Shown: positions 10,316 through 18,127 of the stretch, piece after piece
Numbering within the stretch: the stretch's first letter is position 1
Layout of the letters: each line of letters opens with the position of its first letter
From: JAXLWB01 sp046328715
GTDB lineage: Bacteria; Chloroflexota; Anaerolineae; Caldilineales; Caldilineaceae
Direction of reading: 5' to 3'
Assembly (NCBI GenBank): GCA_046328715.1
Contig: JAXLWB010000008.1
Coordinates: 124,001-188,000 of the forward strand
DNA length: 64,000 nucleotides
Made by a program: the position numbers and the translations under genes
Notes under the pieces: model-generated
What the model saw: only the letters and a program-made list of their open reading frames with translations
Told to the model about the DNA's origin: nothing
The model's database searches: none

Positions 10316-11509
10316 ATGATTGAAGAAGAAGCTGTCAGCACCGTTGTTCTGCTGGTTGAAGATAATATCGATCTAAATATGGCGATGCGTGAAATACTAG
10401 AATCCTGCGGTTACGAGGTGCTTACCGCAGAAAATGGTATTCAAGCCATTCGTGTTCTGGAGGATCAGATCCCCGACGTGATTTTGTGCGACATCATGAT
10501 GCCCGAAATGGATGGCTACGATCTTCTTCGTTACGCGCGCTCCGAGCCATCGCTGCGCATGATTCCCTTCATCTTCTTAACCGCGCTCACCTCCACCGCC
10601 GATCAGCGACGGGCGCGTGAGATTGGGATCGACGATTATCTGACCAAACCTGCTGAGACTGCCGATCTGTTGGCGGCCATTAACAATTCACTCCGCCGTA
10701 GCCACTTTATGGAGGATGAATTGCGACGCCAGTCGGATGAGTTACGCGCCCGTATTGTGGCCCTTTTACAGCATGAATTCCGTACACCGCTAACCTTCGT
10801 ACTTGGCTATGCCGAACTATTGCTAGAGCTACTCAACGATACAACCGCACGGCAGTCCAATACCTTGGTAAATAGCAACGAACTGCGTGTGTCGGTAACC
10901 GCCATTCTAGACGGCGGCAAGCGGCTTCAGCGCTTGATTGAAACCTTCCTCCTGCTCGCCGAGTTGCAAAACAAGACCATCCAGCCCGAGGAGACCGATA
11001 CGCTGCGTGCGACCGACATCTGGCGTGATGTGGTGCAACAATTTGCACCGCAACTTGCCAGCACCGAGATGACTCCATTGATGGATCAGAAGAACAAGGA
11101 TGCGATTGTAACGGTAGATGCGGATTTACTGCGTGAAGCACTGCGCCGCTTGGTGGACAACGCCATTCGTTACCGCCGCCCCAGTTCGAAGAAGATCTGG
11201 CTCTCTGTGGAAAGAATTTCTGTCTATGTTGGCTTCCGTATTCAAGATGAAGGGTTGGGGATGCCACCCGATCTGGTCGCCCAATACTCAAAGCCCTTTG
11301 AACAGGCTGACCATTCCTCGCGTGCCACCTCTGGTGCAGGGTTGAGCTTAACCCTGGTCCATCACGTTGCCCAGTTGCATGGCGGCAAGTTGGAGATCAG
11401 CAGCGAACTGGGCAAGGGAAGCACTTTTACCGTTTGGGTGACCGAAGCGGCTATGGCACAACGTCCAGCGGCAGGTCTTCATCTCCAGGCCAGTGCCTAT
11501 AACCGATAA
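10316..11509 (+). CDS. Response-regulator/histidine-kinase hybrid (REC-HisKA-HATPase)
   Basis: A 397-residue cytoplasmic protein with a receiver domain first and a kinase core second. The receiver has the acidic pair ED (residues 15-16), phospho-acceptor Asp59 in VILCDIMMPEMDGYD, and the Lys of YLTKPAE. A HisKA domain follows, with LLQHEFRTPLT placing the acceptor at His153, then an ATPase domain with LVDNAIRYR, DEGLGMPPD and SGAGLSLTLVHH. It has no DNA-binding output, so it likely receives a phosphoryl group and relays it or tunes its own kinase. It follows the 7TM kinase by 143 bases in the same direction, which makes that kinase the obvious donor. The start ATG is preceded by AAGGA. Confidence 0.88.
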   Translation: MIEEEAVSTVVLLVEDNIDLNMAMREILESCGYEVLTAENGIQAIRVLEDQIPDVILCDIMMPEMDGYDLLRYARSEPSLRMIPFIFLTALTSTADQRRAREIGIDDYLTKPAETADLLAAINNSLRRSHFMEDELRRQSDELRARIVALLQHEFRTPLTFVLGYAELLLELLNDTTARQSNTLVNSNELRVSVTAILDGGKRLQRLIETFLLLAELQNKTIQPEETDTLRATDIWRDVVQQFAPQLASTEMTPLMDQKNKDAIVTVDADLLREALRRLVDNAIRYRRPSSKKIWLSVERISVYVGFRIQDEGLGMPPDLVAQYSKPFEQADHSSRATSGAGLSLTLVHHVAQLHGGKLEISSELGKGSTFTVWVTEAAMAQRPAAGLHLQASAYNR

Positions 11510-11516
11510 ACAAAAA

Positions 11517-11582
11517 TTCTGTGTTCCCTGATTTCCGTATTTACAAAGCTTTTTTCTAAACATGGAAATCAGGGACACAGAA
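11517..11582. terminator. Long hairpin between convergent genes
   Basis: Arms at 11517-11536 and 11564-11582 pair over about 19 bp with one bulged base; the loop is AT-rich and contains a T6 run. It begins 8 bases after the REC-kinase stop and precedes the converging mevalonate kinase gene, so it could end transcription from either side. There is no strong T-tract after the stem on the + strand. Confidence 0.6.
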
Positions 11583-11696
11583 AGTTATAACCACGAATGC
11601 TGTTTGCGTAAATTACCAAACATCTGATAATTTCAGTAAAGCCGGAAAAGAATATCGAGCAATTTATTTCCTCGGCTTTACTTATTGCAATACGTC

Positions 11697-12683
11697 TCAT
11701 ATAACTGTATTCAACACACGCTTAGCGCCTGCATCGAGTAAGGCCCTGGAGATAAGGTCTCGCTTACTCGGTTCAATCAACGCAATTACGTTGCCACCCC
11801 GCCCGCCTCCGCTGAGTTTTGCCCCTAGTGCACCTGCTTGATGCGCTACGTCGATCAGTCGATCCAGCATCGGTGAACTTACACCGATTTGCTGAAGCAG
11901 CGCCTGATTGTGGGCAAAAAGTTTCCCCAACTCCACTGCGCTCCCAGCTTCGATACAACGGCGGGCGTCGTGGGTAATCTCGGCGATCTCGTCAAACCAA
12001 GCCTCATAGCGTGGTCGATCCAAGTTCCACGCACATCGTACATCGCCAACAGTCTCTTTGGTGGGGCTGGGAATTCCGCTATCAGCAATCAGTAAATGTA
12101 GCGTTTGCGTTGAATGGAAGAGTTGCGGGGCCTCACCTTTCACAAACCAAAGCGGCGCGCCATAGGCAATGACCGTATTATCAATACCACTCGGCGTGCC
12201 GTGGTAAAAGCGTTCGCTTTCATAGATAATCTTGCTGACTTCTTCGGCGTTGATTGGATGGTGGACGTGTGCAAAGATCGCTTGTACCAGCGCGGCGCTC
12301 AAGGCCGCACCACTGCCCAAGCCACCAGCAATCGGCAACTCACTACGCAACTCGATCTGCCAGTCCGGCTCCTGCTCGATCCCGACCTGGCGCAGCGCCA
12401 ACCATGTCACCAACGCTAACGGTTGATCATCACTCGCCTCTTTGAGCCGCAATCGAAGATTGATATCCGAAGCGATAAGGAAACAGCCACTCCCTGGAGC
12501 GAGGTTGCAAAGGGTGGCAATCGCTTTTACACCCCACACAGGGGCAGCAATTGCCGGGCGGCCATAAACAACCGCATGTTCGCCAACAAGGATAATTTTG
12601 CCAGGAGCAGTCGCAACAGTAGGCGCTTCGCTAATAGTAGGCACAAGACTGAGAAGATTGGGTTCAGAAGTTGTCAGATGCAT
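11697..12683 (-). CDS. mvk: Mevalonate kinase (GHMP family)
   Basis: A 328-residue GHMP kinase that phosphorylates (R)-mevalonate in the mevalonate route to isoprenoids. Motifs in order: APGKIILVGEHAVVYGRPA near the N-terminus (substrate/ATP loop with the conserved Glu-His), the GHMP phosphate-binding loop PIAGGLGSGAALS near residue 108, GTPSGIDN (typical of mevalonate kinase rather than galactokinase), and LSGGGRGGNVIAL near the end. Length fits the family (300-340). The ATG at 12683 is preferred over an upstream TTG at 12701. It lies at the end of the (-) run that begins with methylmalonyl-CoA mutase, but nothing links the two functionally. No other mevalonate-pathway gene is in the window. 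Confidence 0.88.
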   Translation of the reverse strand: MHLTTSEPNLLSLVPTISEAPTVATAPGKIILVGEHAVVYGRPAIAAPVWGVKAIATLCNLAPGSGCFLIASDINLRLRLKEASDDQPLALVTWLALRQVGIEQEPDWQIELRSELPIAGGLGSGAALSAALVQAIFAHVHHPINAEEVSKIIYESERFYHGTPSGIDNTVIAYGAPLWFVKGEAPQLFHSTQTLHLLIADSGIPSPTKETVGDVRCAWNLDRPRYEAWFDEIAEITHDARRCIEAGSAVELGKLFAHNQALLQQIGVSSPMLDRLIDVAHQAGALGAKLSGGGRGGNVIALIEPSKRDLISRALLDAGAKRVLNTVI

Positions 12684-12761
12684 TTGAAAGAACAATAACA
12701 AATCACTGTCTTCAAATGCTACCTGACCTTTTGAAGTTTAGAGTTGAGAGTTTTTGAGAGA

Positions 12762-13505
12762 TTACAAATCTGATCGAAGACCCGCCATCATCTGGTCAGG
12801 CACATCGCTCATGATCGTGGTGACGCCGAGGCTGGCTAGCCGTTTGGCTTCATCCAGATCATTAATTGTCCAGGTGTTGACCGCGCAGCCTTTGCTCTGA
12901 GCATAGCGCATGAGTTCCGCATTCACAAGCTTGTGATAAGGATGAAGAGCCCGAGGCTGCATTACGGAGCTAAACCAGGCATCCAGCACATAGGTCGGCA
13001 TTGGCAAATAGTAGAGAAAGCCAAGTTGCACCTTAGGGTCAAGGGCATGCAAGCGAATGAGCGTGATAGCGTTGAAACTTGAGACGATCACCTGATCGTA
13101 CAGTCCACGCTTCGCAATCATCGCCGCCAACAGATTTGTCTCTTCGCCACCGCTGGGGCTATTGCTCTTGATTTCAACATTGACCAGACAGCGATTCCCG
13201 ACCAGGTCGAAAACTTGATCCAGCGTAGGGATACCCGTTCCGGCAAACTGTGGGCCAAGGTGGCTACCTGCGTCCATCTCTGCCAGTTGTGCTGCTGTAA
13301 AATGGCGAACCAGCCCGCGACGATTTGTGAGCTTGTTGACCGAAAAGTTGTGGATGACGGCCAGTTGGTCGTCACGGCTGGAGTGAACATCGAGTTCGAT
13401 GCCGTCCACACCCATTTCCAGTGCCTTGGCAAAGGCAGGCAAGGTATTTTCTGGTGCGACCGCTTTTGCCCCACGATGAGCAAAGACTAGAGGTTTGTTT
13501 GACAT
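12762..13505 (-). CDS. Glycerophosphodiester phosphodiesterase
   Basis: A 247-residue GDPD/UgpQ-type enzyme that hydrolyses glycerophosphodiesters, freeing glycerol-3-phosphate and an alcohol. The N-terminus shows VFAHRGAKAVAPENTLPAF with the catalytic His, then GVDGIELDVHSSRDDQLAVIHN, which carries the metal-binding Glu/Asp and the second His. A late VNTWTINDLDEAKRLASLGV is typical of the family C-terminus. It has no signal peptide, so it should be cytosolic. I chose ATG 13505, 10 bases after the preceding stop; starting at 13550 would overlap the upstream gene by 35 bases. Confidence 0.92.
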   Translation of the reverse strand: MSNKPLVFAHRGAKAVAPENTLPAFAKALEMGVDGIELDVHSSRDDQLAVIHNFSVNKLTNRRGLVRHFTAAQLAEMDAGSHLGPQFAGTGIPTLDQVFDLVGNRCLVNVEIKSNSPSGGEETNLLAAMIAKRGLYDQVIVSSFNAITLIRLHALDPKVQLGFLYYLPMPTYVLDAWFSSVMQPRALHPYHKLVNAELMRYAQSKGCAVNTWTINDLDEAKRLASLGVTTIMSDVPDQMMAGLRSDL

Positions 13506-13515
13506 ATTTTGTTTG

Positions 13516-14160
13516 TTACTTGCCCAGAGCGACCAGTCGCTCCCCATCAATCAATTCGATATTCTTGTCGGCAGCCCAATTGCGGGCGGGCTGGCTAATA
13601 CGCGCAGTCGTGACCAAGTAAGCATGAACTGCCTTGCCATGTAGCATAGTGCCATAGAGATCGCGTACAGTTTCTTCGCCAACCACATTACGATAGCGTT
13701 TACACTGCACAACAGCGTTTTGATGGAAACGATCCGTCAGTAAGATATCAATGCCGCCATCCTTCACATCAGGCGTATTGACAGCTTGAAAGCCGCGTCG
13801 AATAAAAATCCGTTGGGTTACATACTCTTCAAACTGCGAAGGGGTTAGCTGTAACAGCTCATCCAAGTTGAGCGCTGGCCAGCCGTGAAAGGTATTGCCC
13901 AAACGCCACGCTCGCCGCAATTGCCACCACGCCACGGTCAAAATCACACCCAAAGGGATGATGACTGAGATCATGCTGAGGGTCAGTGATTCAGTCAGAC
14001 TGGCGCCTTGCCACAACCGTTGTGTGAGCAAGAAGTAAATGCTCAGCCAACAAAATGTGCCAAAGGTCAGCAGTGCCACGCGCAGCACAAAAGAATCGCT
14101 GACTCCCTGCCGTTGCGGTTGGGAGGGAAACGTTCGCAATTGAAAAGAATAGGCTACCAT
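13516..14160 (-). CDS. Membrane-anchored Mrr-like restriction endonuclease domain protein
   Basis: A 214-residue protein with two hydrophobic helices at about residues 27-45 and 58-78, then a cytoplasmic Mrr-type PD-(D/E)xK nuclease domain. The visible active-site pattern is DVKDGGIDILL followed by NAVVQCKRY, i.e. the Asp and the QxK of Mrr family enzymes; LTPSQFEEYVTQRIFIRRGF is the usual family opening and VTTARISQPARNWA the usual closing part. Such membrane-tethered Mrr proteins are widespread and poorly understood; roles in restriction of modified DNA or in DNA clearance are possible but unproven. Its ATG overlaps the end of the DUF59 gene by 7 bases, so translation is probably coupled. 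No methylase is nearby. Confidence 0.85.
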   Translation of the reverse strand: MVAYSFQLRTFPSQPQRQGVSDSFVLRVALLTFGTFCWLSIYFLLTQRLWQGASLTESLTLSMISVIIPLGVILTVAWWQLRRAWRLGNTFHGWPALNLDELLQLTPSQFEEYVTQRIFIRRGFQAVNTPDVKDGGIDILLTDRFHQNAVVQCKRYRNVVGEETVRDLYGTMLHGKAVHAYLVTTARISQPARNWAADKNIELIDGERLVALGK

Positions 14161-14537
14161 CCGAAAATTCTACTGAGTAAACCTTTTTTTTGTGGTTCTG
14201 GAGGAGGCAGTGGTATCTCTTCCTCCTCCTCTTCTTCTTCAGGAAGAATCCCCAAGGTCCGTTGCAGTTCTGTCGTCATCCGATAGGGCGTCCACTGCGG
14301 TTGAAAGACCACCTGGACATGGGCGGCACTAGCTCCCGAAGCAATCAGCACCTTTTCAACATTTTCTTTGATCTGAGGCCCCATTGGGCACATCGGTGTC
14401 GTATAGGTCATAGTCACCTGTACCGCATTGTCGGGCGAAACAGTGACATCGTACACCAATCCTAAATCGACAATATTCTGATAGATTTCAGGATCAATTA
14501 CAGCCTTCAGCGCTTCTCGGTATTCGTCAGCAGTCAT
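14154..14537 (-). CDS. MIP18/DUF59 family Fe-S assembly-type protein with acidic tail
   Basis: A 127-residue protein of the DUF59 (MIP18/PaaD/SufT) family, generally tied to iron-sulfur cluster assembly or to oxygenase maturation. The core EALKAVIDPEIYQNIVDLGLVYDV and MTYTTPMCPMGPQIKENVEKVL, including the conserved DPE and the Cys of TPMCP, is intact. The C-terminus is extended by a run of eight Glu, a Pro-rich piece and KKGLLSRIFGW, a short amphipathic-looking end not in the basic family. The ATG at 14537 is 4 bases after the epimerase stop and has AAAGG upstream. Position inside the mutase/epimerase cluster suggests common transcription; a role for it in that pathway is inference. Confidence 0.85.
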   Translation of the reverse strand: MTADEYREALKAVIDPEIYQNIVDLGLVYDVTVSPDNAVQVTMTYTTPMCPMGPQIKENVEKVLIASGASAAHVQVVFQPQWTPYRMTTELQRTLGILPEEEEEEEEIPLPPPEPQKKGLLSRIFGW

Positions 14538-14541
14538 TGAT

Positions 14542-14946
14542 TTAATGTTCGCCTTTTTGCAACAATTCAATCATTGCACCATGCGCCGCCTTGGGGTGGA
14601 CAAAGGCAACCAACCCATGAACGCCTTTGCGCGGCGTCTCGTCGATCAAGCGCACGCCCTGCGCCTTGAGTTCGGCCAGGGCGGCGACAATATCTTCGAC
14701 TTCAAAGCAGACATGATGCATGCCCTCGCCTCGATTCTGCAAATATTTCGCCGTGCCACTCTCTGCATCAATAGGAGCAATCAGTTCAATAGTGCTATTG
14801 CCAGCATCGAGAAATGCAGCTTCGACCTTTTGTTCAGCAACTGTAACACGTTGCAACAGTTGAAAGCCTAACTGAGTACGATAGATTTGCAAAGCATCGT
14901 CAAGATTTTGAACGACGATGCCAATATGGTCAATACGATTTAACAC
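14542..14946 (-). CDS. mce: Methylmalonyl-CoA epimerase
   Basis: A 134-residue vicinal-oxygen-chelate protein that interconverts (R)- and (S)-methylmalonyl-CoA. It shows NRIDHIGIVVQNLDDAL at the N-terminus, with a metal-ligand His, and GMHHVCFEVEDI plus MIELLQ, with the second His and the Glu ligand. The start is a GTG at 14946, because GAGGAG stands about 6 bases upstream and the preceding mutase gene ends at 14957, only 10 bases away. An upstream in-frame ATG at 15021 would overlap the mutase. The tight pairing with the mutase makes the assignment firm. Confidence 0.94.
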   Translation of the reverse strand: MLNRIDHIGIVVQNLDDALQIYRTQLGFQLLQRVTVAEQKVEAAFLDAGNSTIELIAPIDAESGTAKYLQNRGEGMHHVCFEVEDIVAALAELKAQGVRLIDETPRKGVHGLVAFVHPKAAHGAMIELLQKGEH

Positions 14947-14956
14947 ACTAACTCCT

Positions 14957-16639
14957 CTACACCCAACTTTCTGGCGTGTATTCTCCGAAAACTTTACGCA
15001 TTGTATCACAAATTTCGCCAAGTGTGGCGTAGGCTTCGACCGCTTCTACCAAGTGTGGCATGATTGGGGCATCGGGCGTGCGGGAAGCCTGGTCAATCCG
15101 TTGTAAGGCAGCGTCCACCTGTGACTGGTTGCGTTCGCTGCGCAACTTCTGCAAAGCAGCCATCTGAGCCACCCGTACACTTTCATCCACACGCAGTAGT
15201 TCCGGTTTGACAACCCGATCCGTCTGAAATTTGTTCACGCCCACAACCGTTTGATCGCCTTTGTCAATAGCGCGCTGGGCACGATAGGACGATTCGGCAA
15301 TCTCGCGCTGAATGTAGCCCTGTTCCACCGCAGCCAAAGCCCCACCCATTTCGTCAATCTTGGCAATGTAGGCCATTGCTTGTCGTTCGATCTCGTCGGT
15401 GAGCGATTCGATATAATAGGCTCCGCCCAAAGGATCGACCGTATCGGCGACCCCGCTTTCATAGGCAATGATCTGCTGGGTACGTAGTGCAATCTCAACC
15501 GCTCGTTCAGTCGGCAAGGCCAACGCTTCATCCATGCCATTGGTGTGAAGGCTCTGCGTGCCGCCCAAAACTGCAGCCAAAGCTTGCACAGTCACACGAA
15601 CAATGTTGTTTTCTGGCTGCTGTGCCGTTAGTGTGCTGCCACCAGTTTGTGTATGGAAACGCAACTTCCAGCTATCCGCCTGCTTTGCCCCAAAACGATC
15701 CCGCATCAACCTAGCCCACATTCGCCGCGCAGCCCGGAACTTGGCGACCTCTTCCAGGAAATTATTGTGGGCATTAAAGAAAAAGCTCAACTGCCCAGCA
15801 AAGGCATCGACGTCCAGCCCTGCCTTAATTGCCTGTTGTACGTATTCCAGACCATTCGCCAAGGTAAAAGCCACCTCCTGCACCGCCGTTGAACCCGCTT
15901 CACGCATGTGATAACCACTGATCGAAATCGTATTCCACTTCGGCACGTCCGTTGCACAATAGCGGAAGAGATCGGTAATCAAACGCATCGAGGCTTGTGG
16001 CGGATAGATGTAGGTGCCGCGCGCAATGTACTCTTTGAGAATATCATTTTGTACGGTGCCGCGCAGCTGTGCAGGGGAAACGCCTTGTTGTTTACCAACC
16101 GCAATCACCATTGCCAACAGCACCGTCGCCGGGGCGTTGATCGTCATGCTGATGCTGACTTTATCGAGGGGAATGCCAGCCAGCAAGGTCTCCATATCGC
16201 GTAGGCTGCTGATCGAAACACCGACCTTGCCTACTTCGCCCTCGGCAAAATCATGGTCAGCGTCGTAGCCGATCTGCGTCGGCAGGTCGAATGCAACTGA
16301 AAGACCGGTTTGACCACGCTGGATCAAATAGTGATAGCGAGCATTACTTTCCGCTGCCGAACCGAAACCTGCATATTGGCGCATGGTCCAAAAGCGCCCA
16401 CGATACATATTGGGCTGCACTCCACGAGTGAAGGGATATTCGCCAGGAAAGCCAAGTTGATCGAAATAGCTTCCGCTTGCATCCTCTTCTGGTGTGTAAA
16501 GCGGATTGACCTCAATTTTGTCACTGCTGGTTGTAAAATGGGGTTGGCGTTCGGGGAAACGGCGTATCACCGGCGTAAGCGTTTTGTCCTGCCACTCTTG
16601 CAAGCGCGCCGAAATAACTGATGAAGATGTACCGAGCAT
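14957..16639 (-). CDS. Methylmalonyl-CoA mutase, large-subunit catalytic domain
   Basis: A 560-residue catalytic barrel subunit that rearranges (R)-methylmalonyl-CoA to succinyl-CoA with adenosylcobalamin. Recognisable pieces are NPLYTPEEDASGSYFDQLGFPGEYPFTRGVQPNMYRGRFWTMRQYAGF at residues 45-90 (quoted only as landmarks: FPGEYPFTRG, WTMRQYAGF), SVAFDLPTQIGYDADH near 120, and the HTQTGGSTLTAQQPENNIVR region near 330. It stops before the B12-binding domain, so it is the two-gene type; the small cobalamin-binding subunit is not in the window. It leads the (-) run mutase, epimerase, DUF59, Mrr-like, GDPD. It serves propionate/odd-chain metabolism or, in some Chloroflexota, carbon fixation; which one cannot be told here. 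Confidence 0.94.
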   Translation of the reverse strand: MLGTSSSVISARLQEWQDKTLTPVIRRFPERQPHFTTSSDKIEVNPLYTPEEDASGSYFDQLGFPGEYPFTRGVQPNMYRGRFWTMRQYAGFGSAAESNARYHYLIQRGQTGLSVAFDLPTQIGYDADHDFAEGEVGKVGVSISSLRDMETLLAGIPLDKVSISMTINAPATVLLAMVIAVGKQQGVSPAQLRGTVQNDILKEYIARGTYIYPPQASMRLITDLFRYCATDVPKWNTISISGYHMREAGSTAVQEVAFTLANGLEYVQQAIKAGLDVDAFAGQLSFFFNAHNNFLEEVAKFRAARRMWARLMRDRFGAKQADSWKLRFHTQTGGSTLTAQQPENNIVRVTVQALAAVLGGTQSLHTNGMDEALALPTERAVEIALRTQQIIAYESGVADTVDPLGGAYYIESLTDEIERQAMAYIAKIDEMGGALAAVEQGYIQREIAESSYRAQRAIDKGDQTVVGVNKFQTDRVVKPELLRVDESVRVAQMAALQKLRSERNQSQVDAALQRIDQASRTPDAPIMPHLVEAVEAYATLGEICDTMRKVFGEYTPESWV

Positions 16640-16661
16640 ATGAATGCCTCTGTTTCATTTT

Positions 16662-16742
16662 ATACCAATTGTGGTCTGAAACGTCATGAATTTCCGCCCT
16701 ATTCATTGGAAAAATTCATGGCGTTTGTAGCCACAATTTGGT
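16662..16742. repeat. MITE-like palindromic element, copy A
   Basis: About 81 bp bounded by inverted ends (ATACCAATTG on the left, CAATTTGGT on the right) with an inner pair CATGAATTT / AAATTCATGG. It matches copy B at 34609-34690 along its whole length with scattered substitutions. It has no coding capacity. Confidence 0.8.
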
Positions 16743-16752
16743 TTACTTGCGG

Positions 16753-16824
16753 CTACTCAATCGGCGCTTCATTTGAAGATATCTGCCCAATCTTTTCATA
16801 GCCCAAGTTTTGCCAATAGTCATA
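16753..16824 (-). pseudogene. Possible C-terminal remnant of a GNAT-like gene
   Basis: Read on the minus strand, 23 codons ending in TAG give YDYWQNLGYEKIGQISS then NEAPIE. The phrase YWQNLGYEKIG resembles the end of GNAT acetyltransferases (FYxKLGFEEIG). It has no start and its upstream side joins the half-copy of the palindromic element at 16822-16856, as if an insertion or deletion removed the rest of the gene. A chance frame of this length is possible, so confidence is modest. Confidence 0.35.
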
Positions 16825-16856
16825 CCAACTGTTTTCTGAAATGTTTTGAATTTCAG
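16822..16856. repeat. MITE-like palindromic element, half copy C
   Basis: Starts ATACCAACTG and continues TTTTCTGAAATG to TTTCAG, matching the left half of copies A and B, then diverges. Only one arm is present. Confidence 0.65.
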
Positions 16857-16982
16857 AGAGGAGTATGGGGGCAATTGCGGACATTGGCAACCGCCACTAG
16901 GATAGGTTTATCTTCGAATCTATTTAGCCATTCGTAAACGGCTAGCGAAGAAAGAGAGATCGGTACTTTCGTCCAGCAGTAC

Positions 16983-17594
16983 TCACATTTCAGCTCGGCC
17001 AGCCAAGGCACGTCCTAGTGTTACCTCATCAGCGTACTCGAGATCGCCGCCGACAGGTAGACCACGTGCAATACGAGTCACACGAATGCTCAGCGGTTTA
17101 ATCAAACGGGCGATATACATGGCAGTCGCCTCGCCTTCGAGCTTAGGATTGGTGGCAATCAAAATCTCTTTGACCGGGGTCAGGCTATCTGCTTTTTGGA
17201 TGCGCCGAAGCAACTCGCCGATCTTGAGATCGTCAGGTCCGATGCCTTCCACCGGCGAAATAGCCCCATGCAGCACATGGTAGACGCCTTTAAACTCGCC
17301 CGTACGCTCAATCGCCTGGACATCCAGAGGTTCTTCCACGACGCAGATGATGGAATGGTCGCGCTGGGAATTGGAGCAGACAGGGCAGGGATCGCGATCG
17401 GCAATGTTGAAACAAACGCTACAAAAGAGCGTATTCGCCTTCAAGTCTTGCAACGCAGTCGCAAGATTGAGTGCAACCGAAGCATCGGCGCGCAGCAGGT
17501 AATAGGCCAGACGGCTGGCTGTTTTAGGACCGATCCCAGGCAGCGCACCAAAAGCATCGATCAGTTTAGAAACCGGCTCGGCAAGTAGTTGCAT
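16983..17594 (-). CDS. recR: Recombination mediator protein RecR
   Basis: A 203-residue RecR, which with RecO/RecF helps load RecA onto gapped DNA. Seen in order: the N-terminal helix-hairpin-helix (ALPGIGPKTASRLAYYLL), the zinc finger CSVCFNIADRDPCPVC at about residues 57-72, and the Toprim domain (ICVVEEPLDVQAIERTG) ending with the usual GLPVGGDLEYADEVTLGRAL. Length is exactly that of the family. It is the last gene of the conserved dnaX-ybaB-recR block; an STRR hairpin sits between it and ybaB. Confidence 0.97.
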   Translation of the reverse strand: MQLLAEPVSKLIDAFGALPGIGPKTASRLAYYLLRADASVALNLATALQDLKANTLFCSVCFNIADRDPCPVCSNSQRDHSIICVVEEPLDVQAIERTGEFKGVYHVLHGAISPVEGIGPDDLKIGELLRRIQKADSLTPVKEILIATNPKLEGEATAMYIARLIKPLSIRVTRIARGLPVGGDLEYADEVTLGRALAGRAEM

Positions 17595-17598
17595 AATC

Positions 17599-17683
17599 AG
17601 TTACGAGTTACAAGTTACGAGTTACAAATTGCGAGTTGTATCTACTTCGTAACTCGTAATTCATAATTCGTAATTCGTAATTT
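17599..17683. repeat. STRR-like heptad repeat between recR and ybaB
   Basis: Words AGTTACG/AGTTACA are repeated about six times, then, after a short spacer, inverted words CGTAACT/CGTAATT about five times. It can fold into a long imperfect hairpin and lies between two co-directional genes. Confidence 0.8.
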
Positions 17684-18062
17684 AAAATCCAGGCAATCCT
17701 AAACCGCCAGTCAGGCCACCAAGTTTGGACTGTTCGAGGTCCTTGGCTTTCTGCAATGCTTCATTGACTGCCGCCAGCACCATGTCTTGCAGCAATTCAA
17801 CATCGTCCGCGCTCACAGCTTCCGGCTTGATTGTGATCGATTTGACCTGCTGATCGCCAGTGACCACCACTGAGACCATACCACCGCCTGCGCTGGCACT
17901 GATCTCTTGGGTAGCCAAATCGGCTTGAGTTTTTTCCATCTCTTTCTGCAATTTTTGCATCTGCGAAAGAAGGTTGTTCATATTGCCGCCACCACCAGCG
18001 CCTGGCAGGCCAAGCCCACGACCTCCACCAAAACCACCGCGGGGCATTTTATTCTTTGACAT
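17682..18062 (-). CDS. YbaB/EbfC family nucleoid-associated protein
   Basis: A 126-residue small DNA-binding protein of the YbaB/EbfC family, which forms dimers that coat DNA. A Gly-rich N-terminal lead (about 27 residues) precedes the core NNLLSQMQKLQKEMEKTQADLA, SASAGGGMVSVVVTGDQQVKSI and LQDMVLAAVNEALQKAKDL, all characteristic. The Gly-rich N- and C-terminal ends are longer than in the 109-residue E. coli protein. ATG 18062 has AAGGAGTG upstream. Its place between dnaX and recR is the standard bacterial arrangement. Confidence 0.95.
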   Translation of the reverse strand: MSKNKMPRGGFGGGRGLGLPGAGGGGNMNNLLSQMQKLQKEMEKTQADLATQEISASAGGGMVSVVVTGDQQVKSITIKPEAVSADDVELLQDMVLAAVNEALQKAKDLEQSKLGGLTGGLGLPGF

Positions 18063-18127
18063 GAGAATTTTTCACTCCTTTTGTTGTTCGTTTACGACTA
18101 CATTCCTTGTTGTATTTAGCTGAGCCG

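Larger units (their letters stand above)
16640..16982. other. Intergenic region with palindromic elements and a gene remnant
   Basis: This 343-base stretch between recR and the mutase gene holds one full 82-bp palindromic element, one half copy of it, and between them a short reading frame that looks like the last codons of a lost gene. Each is listed separately. No complete gene is present. Confidence 0.7.

Noticed and set aside
16640..16982. Cobalamin riboswitch ahead of the B12-dependent mutase
   Set aside because: The 343 bases upstream consist of palindromic elements and a gene remnant; no B12-box sequence (GCCACTG) in the right setting could be found.
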